This document shows, piece after piece, positions 8,109-16,400 of a stretch of 64,000 nt of DNA (position 1 is the stretch's first letter; every line of letters begins with the position of its first letter). Position numbers and translations under genes: made by a program. Origin of the DNA: Clostridia bacterium (GTDB lineage Bacteria; Bacillota; Clostridia; Oscillospirales; Acutalibacteraceae). Under the pieces are notes generated by a model. The model ran no database searches. It saw nothing but the letters and a program-made list of their open reading frames with translations, and was not told the origin of the DNA. The stretch covers positions 1 to 64,000 of the forward strand of contig JAFYVE010000007.1 of assembly GCA_017549285.1 (NCBI GenBank). Reading direction: 5' to 3'.

Positions 8109-9752
8109 TTATTCAGCTGAATCGTTTTCAACAGCCTGTCCTGCAGCAAATTTTCTCGCTGCAATTTCATCAACCATTTCTTTCTGTTTCTTTTCTGTAA
8201 TTGTGTAGAAGAACATAGGAACAGCACATGCAAACATACTTACAACACCGGAAATGATAAGAACATTCCAGAGCGCCTGAGGATCTGCAACTTCGTAAGT
8301 TCTTGCATTGATACCGGCAATGCTCATTGAAAGTACGCCGATGAACGCGCCGACAGCCATACCAATCTTATTGATAAGTGTCTGCATTGCGAAGCAGATA
8401 CCTTCGCCTCTTTCACCTGTTTTCCATTCAAGATAATCAACAGTATCACCGATCATAGCATAAGTGATGATATTGTTTACACCCTGAGGAATACCGAGAA
8501 GAACAAGACCGATAGCACAGATTGCAATTTTCCAGGGAGCATCGTAACCAACAAAATACATAATTGCCATTACAACACCGCCGAAGATATGAACTGCAAT
8601 ATATGACCATTTCTTTGTGAATTTCTTTGACATCCAGGGAACAAGAACTGAAGCAACAAGTCCGCCGGGAACAACAAGAAGTGTAATGATACCGTAAAGA
8701 CCTTCATTCTGAAGAACATACTTTGCGAAGTAAAGACCGCCGGTGTATGAGTAAACCATTCTTGCACCGCCGAGAATACCTGAAAGAACGATAAGAAGAA
8801 GTTCCTTATTCTTGAAGAGAAGTTTAAGATTATGGCCGAATGAGGGAGGATTTTCATCTGAAGTGAAACGTTCTTTTGTATTCTTGAAACCGTAGAAGAA
8901 CATAGGCATAGCTGCTACAACAAGAACAACAGCACTGATAAAGTAAACCCACTTGAGAGTATCAGCATTTGCAATTTCCATACCCTGCTTTACAGTACCT
9001 ACGAAAGTCTGAGCTGCAGCTTCAGCTGTGATACCCTGATTTGCAACCATGTTTGCAATTGCATCTGCCTTATGCTGAGCAATAAGAGCAAGATCTGCGG
9101 CTGAATCTGTATACTTGTACTGAGCTGTGACAGCACCTGTGATCATAGGAATGAAAACAGTAACAATACCTGCACCTACAGTACAGAACATACGGGCAAC
9201 AGTAAGAATATTACCTCTTGTTTCCGTATCATTTGTAAGACACGTTGAAAGTCCCCAATAAGGAACGTCAGCAATTGTATAAACAACACTCCAGATTACG
9301 TAAACAACTGCAATAGTAACAAAAGCCTGCATTGTCTGAGTTCCGTTATAAACATTTTCCGCATTGAATACAGGCATAAAGCAGAGAATTGTCATTATAC
9401 CGATAGGAATTGCCATCCATTTAAGATAGGGACGGCATTTACCCCATTTTGTTCTTGTTTTATCAACAACCGAACCCATAATAGGGTCGTTGAATGCATC
9501 AAAAACACGGGCACCGAGCATAAGGATAGCAACAGCAACAGCACCATTAAGAGTACCCACTGTAACGCCGTCCGCACCGAAAAGAAGAGCATCTGTCATA
9601 AAGACAGTTATGTAAGAACCAATAATTGTACAGATAAAGTTCTGACCGAAACCTGCAACGCTGTATGCGAAAGCTTCTTTAGGCTGAACCCCTTTACCGG
9701 GCGTTGTTCCAAACAGTTTATGAAACAGTTTGGAGTCATTCATTTTACTCAT
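8109..9752 (-). CDS. GPH-family sugar:cation symporter (MelB-like MFS transporter)
   Basis: The 547-residue polytopic protein has about 12 membrane segments. It shows GPH signatures: an early FNDPIMGSVVDKTRTKWGKCRPY (the NDPxxGxxxDrtrtrwGkfRP loop after TM2) and the second-half IGDTVDYLEWKTGERGEG loop. GPH carriers import glycosides, commonly disaccharides, pentosides or glucuronides, with Na+ or H+. A long insertion of about 60 residues (QYKYTDSAADLALIAQHK and following) between TM6 and TM7 is larger than usual. No glycosidase is adjacent, so the sugar is unknown. AAAGGTG precedes the ATG. Confidence 0.85.
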   Translation of the reverse strand: MSKMNDSKLFHKLFGTTPGKGVQPKEAFAYSVAGFGQNFICTIIGSYITVFMTDALLFGADGVTVGTLNGAVAVAILMLGARVFDAFNDPIMGSVVDKTRTKWGKCRPYLKWMAIPIGIMTILCFMPVFNAENVYNGTQTMQAFVTIAVVYVIWSVVYTIADVPYWGLSTCLTNDTETRGNILTVARMFCTVGAGIVTVFIPMITGAVTAQYKYTDSAADLALIAQHKADAIANMVANQGITAEAAAQTFVGTVKQGMEIANADTLKWVYFISAVVLVVAAMPMFFYGFKNTKERFTSDENPPSFGHNLKLLFKNKELLLIVLSGILGGARMVYSYTGGLYFAKYVLQNEGLYGIITLLVVPGGLVASVLVPWMSKKFTKKWSYIAVHIFGGVVMAIMYFVGYDAPWKIAICAIGLVLLGIPQGVNNIITYAMIGDTVDYLEWKTGERGEGICFAMQTLINKIGMAVGAFIGVLSMSIAGINARTYEVADPQALWNVLIISGVVSMFACAVPMFFYTITEKKQKEMVDEIAARKFAAGQAVENDSAE

Positions 9753-9784
9753 AGAATCACCTTTACTAAAAATTATTCTTTCTT

Positions 9785-9813
9785 ATTTTATCATAATGTT
9801 ATAAAAATTACAA
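9785..9813 (-). promoter_or_regulatory. Probable promoter of the GPH symporter gene
   Basis: On the minus strand TTGTAA (9813-9808) and TAAAAT (9790-9785) are 17 bases apart, with a TGA extension before the -10 and about 33 bases to the ATG. Confidence 0.55.
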
Positions 9814-9908
9814 TAGATAATAAAATTTTTATAAATAATTATTCCAAACGTATAAATCAAAAAAAATTGAGAATTATATAAACACACAAAATGAAAGGTG
9901 TGTTTATA

Positions 9909-10046
9909 ATGAATAAAAACGAAAATGTAAAAAATCAGAACAACCAGAATCAGAACAAGAATCAGAATAACAATCAGAATAACGTAAAAAATGAAAAAAA
10001 TCAGAAACAGAACAATAAAAACCAGAATAATAATGAAAACTTCTGA
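9909..10046 (+). CDS. 45-residue Asn/Gln/Lys-only low-complexity protein
   Basis: An AAAGGTG SD precedes the ATG of a 45-codon frame made almost wholly of Asn, Gln and Lys (opening MNKNENVKNQNNQNQNKN), with a few Glu and Val and a final Phe. There is no hydrophobic core, so it must be disordered. Similar compositions occur in gamma-type small acid-soluble spore proteins and in other small spore-associated proteins, which would fit a spore former, but it lacks a recognisable repeat of that family. A weak hairpin (CTCCGTTTTAACGGAG) follows the stop. The frame is open despite the simple sequence, and the SD supports translation. Confidence 0.5.
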   Translation: MNKNENVKNQNNQNQNKNQNNNQNNVKNEKNQKQNNKNQNNNENF

Positions 10047-10101
10047 TCTCCGTTTTAACGGAGTTACATATAAAAATATTTAAAAAATTTTAATTTTACT
10101 A

Positions 10102-10130
10102 TTGCGTTTATTGATAAAATATATTATAAT
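10102..10130 (+). promoter_or_regulatory. Promoter of the SRP RNA gene
   Basis: TTGCGT (10102-10107) and a perfect TATAAT (10125-10130) have a 17-base spacer and end about 16 bases before the RNA's closing stem. Confidence 0.75.
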
Positions 10131-10146
10131 ATCACAAGTGATTAAA

Positions 10147-10290
10147 AGTCTAATTTCTGTCATGCGGCGTGTTGGTCCTGTGCGACGGAGCGCTGTGAAC
10201 CATGTCAGGCGGGGAACCGAGCAGCATTAAGCGGTCTGCCCGTGCGATACAGTTCGCCTGCACGCCGTGTGAGAGAGGTTAGACTTTTTT
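10147..10290 (+). ncRNA. ffs: Signal recognition particle RNA (4.5S/SRP-type)
   Basis: The Ffh-binding domain IV is recognisable: GTCAGG, then CGGGGAACCGAGCAGC, which carries the conserved asymmetric-loop GCAGC, within a long hairpin. The stem GCGGCGTG/CACGCCGTG closes it. An outer arm AGTCTAA (10147-10153) pairs with TTAGACT (10279-10285), directly followed by T6, so the outer stem doubles as the terminator. It sits immediately upstream of dnaX, the usual place in Firmicutes. With Ffh it delivers nascent membrane proteins to the Sec translocon. Confidence 0.9.
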
Positions 10291-10316
10291 CTATATAATC
10301 TTTCGGAGGTTATATA

Positions 10317-12116
10317 TTGTATAGAGTTTTATACAGAAAATGGCGTCCACAGACATTCAGCGACGTTGCAGGACAACCGCATATTACCGAAACTCTTACA
10401 AATGAGGTTCGTGAAAACAGACTTGCCCATGCTTACCTTTTTACAGGTTCAAGAGGTACGGGCAAGACTTCGTGCGCTAAAATTCTTTCAAAAGCAATAA
10501 ACTGCCTTTCTCCTGTGAACGGCAACCCTTGCAATATGTGTGATATATGCAGAGGGATTGACAATGGTTCTGTTCTTGATGTTGTTGAAATTGACGCAGC
10601 CAGTAACAGAGGTATTGACGATATCCGTGCTCTCAGAGAAGAATCCGCTTTTACACCTGCTCAGGCTAAATTCAGAGTTTATATTATCGACGAAGTACAT
10701 ATGCTTACAATCGAAGCATTCAATGCACTTCTTAAAACTCTTGAAGAACCACCTGAACATATCGTATTTATTCTTGCAACAACTGAAGTTCAGAAACTCC
10801 CCTCCACAATTCTTTCAAGATGTCAGAGATTTGATTTCAGAAGAATTTCGGTTGATGCAATCGTTTCAAGACTTAAATATGTTGCACAAAATGAAAAAGT
10901 TGCAATTGATGATGCAGCCGCAGTTCTTATTGCAAGAATCGCAGACGGCGGTATGCGTGATGCATTATCAATATTTGACAGATGTTTAAGCATTTCAGAA
11001 AATGTAACAACACAGGTTGTTTCTGATGCAGCAGGCCTTATGAGTAAAGAATATCTTTTCTCTCTTTGCGAAGCTTTCAGAAATAAAGATACTTCAAAAG
11101 CTCTTTCAATTGTTGATGAACTTCATAATTCATCATGTGACACAGAAAGACTGTGTACTGAGCTTACAAATCATTTCAGAAGTCTTCTTGTCATAAAGTC
11201 GGTCAAAAATCCCGAAAACATTCTTGTGAGCACAAATGAAGAACTCGAAGAACTGAAAAAACAGGCATCTCTTTTCACTGTTGAGGAAATACTCAATATA
11301 ATGAATATTCTTTCAACTGCTATTGCATCCATTAAAGTCACACAGAACAGACGAGTTGAAACAGAAATGGCTATGATTAAAATCTGCACACCTGAAACTT
11401 CAACTGATGTATCGGCTTTATTTGCAAGAATTGCAAAACTTGAAAAACAGATTGCAGATTTGTCAAGCGGACAAGTTGTAATTCAGAAACAGGAAAAAGC
11501 TGTTCAGACAGAAATTAAAAAATCAGAACCTGAATCAGCACATGCATTTGACATCAATTCACTTGAATTTGAAGACGACAGTCACGAATACGATAATACA
11601 GATGATTACATTCCTTCTCCGCCGTATGAAGAAAATGATTTCATTCCGGAACCTCCGATGTTTGACGATGAGCCCGACATGATGCAATCATTTGATAATA
11701 TTCCCGTTTTTGATACACAACCGGAGTCTGATGTTCCGGCATCAACAAACAATGCTCCCGTTTTTGATGAGCCTGTATTTGATGACGAACCCATATCAGA
11801 AAATGTTCCGGTATTTGATGAATCTCCCGTTTTTAATAATCAGCCCGTTTTTGATGCTCCGCCCGAAACAAATAATCCGGTTTGTGACATTGATATAAAG
11901 AAAAAGTGGCGAAACTGCATTATGGAGTGCGAAAAAGATTGTCCTCCCGTAACAGGACATCTAATCGGAACATATGCAGAGGTCAACGGAAACAATCTGA
12001 CAATCTTTGGTTACAACACAGTATTGCCAATGATTTTCCCTATGGTAAAAGACAAAATCACAGGTTCAATCCGACGTGTGCTGGGTGCACCTGAACTTAA
12101 TATAAAATTAGGATAA
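10317..12116 (+). CDS. dnaX: DNA polymerase III subunits gamma and tau
   Basis: This is the clamp-loader ATPase. YRVLYRKWRPQTFSDVAGQ is the family opening. The Walker A is GSRGTGKTS, four Cys (CLSP..C..C..C) form the zinc module, DEVHML is Walker B, and LSRCQRFDFRRI holds the SRC sensor. Domain III follows and then a long acidic linker (about residues 400-530) with at least six PVFD-type repeats before a short C-terminal domain. The start is TTG at 10317 with CGGAGGT eight bases upstream; no in-frame ATG fits better. It heads the dnaX-ybaB-recR unit, replication and recombination genes found together in most Firmicutes. Confidence 0.97.
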   Translation: MYRVLYRKWRPQTFSDVAGQPHITETLTNEVRENRLAHAYLFTGSRGTGKTSCAKILSKAINCLSPVNGNPCNMCDICRGIDNGSVLDVVEIDAASNRGIDDIRALREESAFTPAQAKFRVYIIDEVHMLTIEAFNALLKTLEEPPEHIVFILATTEVQKLPSTILSRCQRFDFRRISVDAIVSRLKYVAQNEKVAIDDAAAVLIARIADGGMRDALSIFDRCLSISENVTTQVVSDAAGLMSKEYLFSLCEAFRNKDTSKALSIVDELHNSSCDTERLCTELTNHFRSLLVIKSVKNPENILVSTNEELEELKKQASLFTVEEILNIMNILSTAIASIKVTQNRRVETEMAMIKICTPETSTDVSALFARIAKLEKQIADLSSGQVVIQKQEKAVQTEIKKSEPESAHAFDINSLEFEDDSHEYDNTDDYIPSPPYEENDFIPEPPMFDDEPDMMQSFDNIPVFDTQPESDVPASTNNAPVFDEPVFDDEPISENVPVFDESPVFNNQPVFDAPPETNNPVCDIDIKKKWRNCIMECEKDCPPVTGHLIGTYAEVNGNNLTIFGYNTVLPMIFPMVKDKITGSIRRVLGAPELNIKLG

Positions 12117-12136
12117 ATTTCCAGGAGGAATTATAT

Positions 12137-12478
12137 ATGAAAGCAAGAATACCCAACGCCAATCAGGGCGGAAATATGATGCAGAAAATTCAGAAAATGC
12201 AGGAGGAAATGCAGAAAACTCAGGCTGCTGTTGAAGAATCAGAATTCACTGCATCTGCAGGTGGCGGAGCAGTTGAAGTTACAGTCAACGGCAAACACGA
12301 AATAAAAGCTATTAAAATGCAGCCCGAAGTTGTTGACCCTGAAGATATAGAAATGCTTGAAGATCTTCTTCTTGCTTCTCTCAATGAAGCAATGAGAAAA
12401 GCTGATGAAAAAATGGAATCAGAAATGGGCAAACTCACAGGCGGGCTCAGCATTCCCGGTATGGGCGGTTTATTCTGA
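12137..12478 (+). CDS. YbaB/EbfC-family nucleoid-associated protein
   Basis: The 113-residue protein has an N-terminal coiled-coil helix rich in Gln/Met/Lys (MMQKIQKMQEEMQKTQAAVEE), then FTASAGGGAVEVTVNGKHEI and a final helix with VDPEDIEMLEDLLLASLNEAMRKA, the standard YbaB/EbfC pattern. These small dimers bind DNA and are nearly always encoded between dnaX and recR. The stop codon overlaps the recR start (TGATG). AGGAGG precedes the ATG. Confidence 0.95.
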   Translation: MKARIPNANQGGNMMQKIQKMQEEMQKTQAAVEESEFTASAGGGAVEVTVNGKHEIKAIKMQPEVVDPEDIEMLEDLLLASLNEAMRKADEKMESEMGKLTGGLSIPGMGGLF

Positions 12479-13077
12479 TGCAATACAATGCTGTACCTTT
12501 ACAGAAACTGATTGAACAATTTGAAAGAATGCCCGGTATAGGCAGAAAAACAGCACAGCGTATAGCTTTTTATATTCTCGGATTACCGAAAAATGAAGCA
12601 AAAAATATATCATCTGCTATTGATGAAGCGTGTGAAAAAATTCATAAATGTTCTTTATGCTGCAATCTCACAGAAGATGAAATATGTCCTATCTGTCGCA
12701 ACGATAAAAGAGACCATTCTGTTATATGCGTTGTTGAAGACAGTCAGAGCCTGATTGCAATAGAAAAAACAAAAGAATTTTCAGGTGTTTATCACGTTCT
12801 TCACGGTGCAATCTCCCCTCTTGACGGGATAGGTCCCGATCAACTTTCAATAAAAGAACTTATTGCAAGACTCGGTAATGATGATGTCCGTGAAATCATA
12901 ATTGCAACTGATTCAGACATTGAAGGCGAAGCTACTGCAATGTATCTTTCAAAACTTATAAAACCATTTGATATCAATATATCAAGAATTGCGTTCGGAC
13001 TTCCCGTCGGCACGGATATTCAGTATGCTGATGAAGTCACTCTTTCAAGAGCAATCGAAGGCAGAAGAAATATGTAA
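12478..13077 (+). CDS. recR: Recombination mediator RecR
   Basis: RecR works with RecF/RecO to load RecA at gaps. FERMPGIGRKTAQRIAF is the helix-hairpin-helix. CSLCCNLTEDEICPIC is the four-Cys zinc finger. A Toprim domain follows (VVEDSQSLIAIEKT; IIATDSDIEGEATAMYL), and the conserved C-terminal Walker-B-like SRIAFGLPVGTDIQYADE. The 199 residues match the usual size. It overlaps the upstream ybaB stop by one base. Confidence 0.97.
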   Translation: MQYNAVPLQKLIEQFERMPGIGRKTAQRIAFYILGLPKNEAKNISSAIDEACEKIHKCSLCCNLTEDEICPICRNDKRDHSVICVVEDSQSLIAIEKTKEFSGVYHVLHGAISPLDGIGPDQLSIKELIARLGNDDVREIIIATDSDIEGEATAMYLSKLIKPFDINISRIAFGLPVGTDIQYADEVTLSRAIEGRRNM

Positions 13078-13092
13078 ACGGAGGTAAATTTC

Positions 13093-14691
13093 ATGGAAAA
13101 GAAATATGCTATTACATACGATATAGGCACAACAGGCGTTAAAACCTGTGTTTTTGAACTTTCCGATACAATAAAACTTCTTGGTGGTGCTTCTCAGGGT
13201 TATGAACTTTATGTTTTCCCTGATGGCGGTGCAGAACAGGATCCCGATGAATGGTGGTCAGCTATGTGCGACACCACAAAAACTGCACTAAAAGAAGCTG
13301 AAGTAACACCAGATATGATCAACGGTATTTCTTTCTGTTCTCAGGCTCAGGGACTTATTCTTGCCGATAAAGACGGTAATCACGTAAGACGTGCTATGAG
13401 TTATATGGATCAGAGAGCTAAAGAAGAGCTCAAAAAAGGTATTGCTCACGGTCCTCAGATTGCAGGTGCTAATATACCTAAACTTCTCAAATCTCTTCAG
13501 ATTACAGGTGCTGTTGCAGCTTCAGTTAAAGACCCCGTATGGAAATACAAATGGGTTGAAGCTCATGAGCCTGAAAACTTTAAAAGAGCTTACAAATGGC
13601 TCGATGTAAAAGATTACCTTATCACAAGAATGACAGGTAATTTTGCAATGACAAGAGACTCTGCATTTGCTACACTTCTTTATGATATAAGAAAAGGCAA
13701 AAACTGCTGGAGTAAAGAAATGACAGATATGCTCGGTGTTAAATTCGAGCATCTTCCCGAAATCAAAGAATGTACTGATAAAATCGGTGAACTTACCGAA
13801 AAAGCAGCTTCAGAACTTGGTCTTGTTCCCGGAATTGCAGTATTCGGCGGCGGCAGTGACGCATCACTTATCGGCGTCGGTGCAGGTTCTGTTGAAATGG
13901 GTGATACACACATCTATTCAGGTACATCAGGTTGGGTCGGCACAGTTGTTGACAAGAGCATTGTTGATGCATCAGCAATGATTGCAGCCATTGTCGGTGC
14001 AGACCCCGGAAAATACATTTATTTCGCAGAACTTGAAACTGCAGGTAAATGTCTTGAATGGGCAAAAGACCATCTCTGTCTTGATGAAGTCGGTATATAT
14101 CTCAAAACTGAAAAAATCACAGATTCTTACGAAGCTGAATATACCAGCCTTTATGACTATATGTCAGAAGTTATTAATAAAGTTCCTGCAGGAGCAAACG
14201 GTGTAATCTTTACTCCATGGCTTCACGGCAACAGATGTCCCTTTGAAGATCCTAATGCAAGAGGCAGTTTCTTCAACTTAAGTCTTGAAACAGGCAAATC
14301 AGAAATGCTCAGAGCTGTTATTGAAGGTGTTTGTATGCATCTTCGTTGGTTTATTGAAGTTCAGGAAAAGAAAGTAAAGACATCTGACACTGTTCGTTTT
14401 GTAGGTGGTGGTGCATTATCTTCAGTAACATGTCAGATTCTTGCTGACATCACAGGAAAAACCGTTGAATCAGTCAACAGTCCTCAGAATGTCGGAGCAG
14501 TAGGCGCTGCTGTAATTGTTGCATGCGGCCTCGGAATGATAGACGGTGTAAGCGAAGCAAAGAAACTTATCCCCGTTATAAAAACTTATAAACCTGACAC
14601 TTCAAACAAAACTGTTTATGACAAACAGTTCTCTGTTTTCAAAAATCTTTACAAATCAAACAAAGCAAATTTCGCTACTCTCAACGGCTGA
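13093..14691 (+). CDS. FGGY-family carbohydrate kinase (xylulokinase-like)
   Basis: The ATPase-fold sugar kinase opens with YAITYDIGTTGVKTCVFE (phosphate-1 loop). WWSAMCDTTK follows in the N-domain. The adenosine/phosphate-2 region has FGGGSDASLIGVGAG and SGTSGWVG, and the C-domain has FVGGGALSSVTCQILADITGKTVE. At 532 residues it is slightly longer than typical xylulokinases (about 490-500). FGGY kinases phosphorylate pentuloses, polyols or similar sugars; the exact substrate cannot be read here, and no isomerase or transporter is adjacent. CGGAGG lies before the ATG, 15 bases after recR, so it probably shares the dnaX transcript. Confidence 0.85.
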   Translation: MEKKYAITYDIGTTGVKTCVFELSDTIKLLGGASQGYELYVFPDGGAEQDPDEWWSAMCDTTKTALKEAEVTPDMINGISFCSQAQGLILADKDGNHVRRAMSYMDQRAKEELKKGIAHGPQIAGANIPKLLKSLQITGAVAASVKDPVWKYKWVEAHEPENFKRAYKWLDVKDYLITRMTGNFAMTRDSAFATLLYDIRKGKNCWSKEMTDMLGVKFEHLPEIKECTDKIGELTEKAASELGLVPGIAVFGGGSDASLIGVGAGSVEMGDTHIYSGTSGWVGTVVDKSIVDASAMIAAIVGADPGKYIYFAELETAGKCLEWAKDHLCLDEVGIYLKTEKITDSYEAEYTSLYDYMSEVINKVPAGANGVIFTPWLHGNRCPFEDPNARGSFFNLSLETGKSEMLRAVIEGVCMHLRWFIEVQEKKVKTSDTVRFVGGGALSSVTCQILADITGKTVESVNSPQNVGAVGAAVIVACGLGMIDGVSEAKKLIPVIKTYKPDTSNKTVYDKQFSVFKNLYKSNKANFATLNG

Positions 14692-14714
14692 TTTGCTGAA
14701 AGGAAAAATAGCAA

Positions 14715-15605
14715 ATGATAGCATTATCAGATGTATTTCACATTATAAATACAGAACTTACACCTACAGTAAATTCACTCGGTTTTTCAATTGTTAAACC
14801 TGAAAAACTTGAAAAAGGAGAATTACCTCTTTTCACAAGAGATTCTGCATCTTACCTCGAGTATGCAGGTGAAAAAGGTAAAATCAGAATCCTTTTCAAT
14901 GATAACAAAATCAGACTTCTTACAGGCGACAAGGATGCACAGAGTTCTGATGACTCTGATTTCACTCTTACTGCAAGTTATCTTACAATTCTCGATGAAT
15001 ATGAAGCAAGAGATATAAAATCTGTTACAAATGAAATTGCAGAAAACCTTACTGAAACTTTTTCACCCAAACAGATTGCAAAAAGACAGCAGAATATTAA
15101 AGCTCAGGCAACTGTTTCAAAAGCAGCAGCAAAAAGCGGTGCTGTTTTCTATGACCCTGCAACACTTGCCATTAGACTTGCAACTCTTTATCCTGAACTC
15201 AAAGAAGCATATAAAGCTCACCTTGAAAAATACGATGAATTCCTTTGTGATAACTTCTTTATGACTGAAGTCAATCCCAGAGTTTATGAAACAATCAAAG
15301 AGAACAATCCGCAGAAGATGAAAAAACTCTTCAATATTCTCAATGAAATATATGAAGACGGAACTAACGAAGTGCAGGATGTTATTGTTGTAACAATGCT
15401 TTCTTCATTTGATTATCAGGGAAATATGTGGCAGACTGTTCTTGATTATCTCAGCGATTCTGTAGATGAAGCTTTCATCCGTGTAAACAAAATTATAAAA
15501 TCAAGCAAGGGCACAAGACTCAGACTTGAAAATCCTCCCAAATACAAACCCAAGAAGCAGAAAAAGAAAAAAGGCATGATGTCTTCATTGATGGGTCAGC
15601 AGTAA
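14715..15605 (+). CDS. Hypothetical protein with a basic C-terminal tail
   Basis: I do not recognise this 296-residue protein. The N-terminal ~120 residues look like a compact alpha/beta unit (ending in DEYEARDIKSVTNEIAENL). A linker of Lys/Gln/Ala follows, then a helical region (YPELKEAYKAHLEKYDEFL...FFMTEVNPRVYETIKE) and a strongly basic tail (KYKPKKQKKKKG). No signal peptide or membrane segment is present. The tail suggests contact with nucleic acid or membrane, but that is inference. It follows the kinase by 23 bases with an AAGGAAA SD and ends at a terminator, so it closes the transcript. Confidence 0.75.
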   Translation: MIALSDVFHIINTELTPTVNSLGFSIVKPEKLEKGELPLFTRDSASYLEYAGEKGKIRILFNDNKIRLLTGDKDAQSSDDSDFTLTASYLTILDEYEARDIKSVTNEIAENLTETFSPKQIAKRQQNIKAQATVSKAAAKSGAVFYDPATLAIRLATLYPELKEAYKAHLEKYDEFLCDNFFMTEVNPRVYETIKENNPQKMKKLFNILNEIYEDGTNEVQDVIVVTMLSSFDYQGNMWQTVLDYLSDSVDEAFIRVNKIIKSSKGTRLRLENPPKYKPKKQKKKKGMMSSLMGQQ

Positions 15606-15610
15606 TTTTT

Positions 15611-15640
15611 AACATCCGTCATAATTGGCGGATGTTTTTA
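15611..15640 (+). terminator. Terminator of the dnaX-to-hypothetical unit
   Basis: ACATCCG and CGGATGT pair around a short loop and are followed by TTTTTATAT. Confidence 0.75.
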
Positions 15641-15660
15641 TATATTTTTTATGAAAATTA

Positions 15661-15689
15661 TTGCAAATTATAAAAGATATTGTTATAAT
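15661..15689 (+). promoter_or_regulatory. Promoter of the cytidylate-kinase-like gene
   Basis: TTGCAA (15661-15666) and TATAAT (15684-15689) are spaced by 17 bases, with an extended TGT before the -10, 34 bases before the ATG. Confidence 0.75.
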
Positions 15690-15723
15690 ATATACAGAAT
15701 ATAATAAAAAGGTTGTGTTCTAT

Positions 15724-16347
15724 ATGAATCAATTTGTTATTACTATTGCAAGAACATGCGGGAGCGGAGGCAGTTATGTAGCCGAAGCACTTGAAAAGAA
15801 GCTCGGAATCAAACTTTACGGTCAGGATATTCTCCAGCTTGCATCGGAAGACAGTGGCATCAGCATTGACCTTTTTGCAAGAACTGATGAAGAGCTAAAA
15901 TCAAATCCTCTTTTCAGATTCACAAAATACATATATGACGGCAAGCTTATCCCTCCTTCAAGCAGTGATTTCACATCACAGGAAAACCTTTTTAACTATC
16001 AGGCTAAAGTTCTTAAAAATCTTGCTGAAAAAGAAAGTTATGTAGTTATCGGCAGATGCGCTGACTTTGTTCTCAAAGATACAAAAAACATTGTCAGAGT
16101 ATTTATAACAGCAGACAGAAAAGACAGAATCAATACTGAATCTGAAAGACTTACTATTTCAAAAAAGGAAGCTGAAAATCGTATTGATAAAGTTGATAAG
16201 AAGAGAACAAATCATTACAACTATTTCACAGGCAACGAAAGAGACGATATGACCAATTATGATATCTGTCTTAACACTTCAAGACTTGATTATGATAAAT
16301 GCGCTGATATTATAATTGAATATATGAAAGCAAAAGCTATTCTTTAA
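15724..16347 (+). CDS. Cytidylate-kinase-like P-loop protein
   Basis: The 207-residue protein opens with ITIARTCGSGGSYVAEALEKKLGI, where the P-loop is GSGGS instead of the canonical GxxGSGKS, as in the AAA cytidylate-kinase-like family. VVIGRCADFVL and VRVFITADRKDRI match the conserved family core, and KKRTNHYNYFTG is the lid region. Members are common in Clostridia and are annotated as nucleotide kinases, but the missing P-loop lysine makes the exact reaction uncertain. The start at 15724 has AAAGG upstream; an earlier TTG in the frame would overlap the promoter. Confidence 0.8.
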   Translation: MNQFVITIARTCGSGGSYVAEALEKKLGIKLYGQDILQLASEDSGISIDLFARTDEELKSNPLFRFTKYIYDGKLIPPSSSDFTSQENLFNYQAKVLKNLAEKESYVVIGRCADFVLKDTKNIVRVFITADRKDRINTESERLTISKKEAENRIDKVDKKRTNHYNYFTGNERDDMTNYDICLNTSRLDYDKCADIIIEYMKAKAIL

Positions 16348-16359
16348 TTAAACAAAAAA

Positions 16360-16398
16360 AACTGAGGTAATACGGATTTTCCGTATTACCTCTTAACT
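16360..16398. terminator. Bidirectional terminator between the kinase-like gene and tyrS
   Basis: GAGGTAATACGGA and TCCGTATTACCTC form a perfect 13-bp stem flanked by an A-run on the left and a T-rich run on the right. The genes on either side converge. Confidence 0.85.
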
Positions 16399-16400
16399 TT

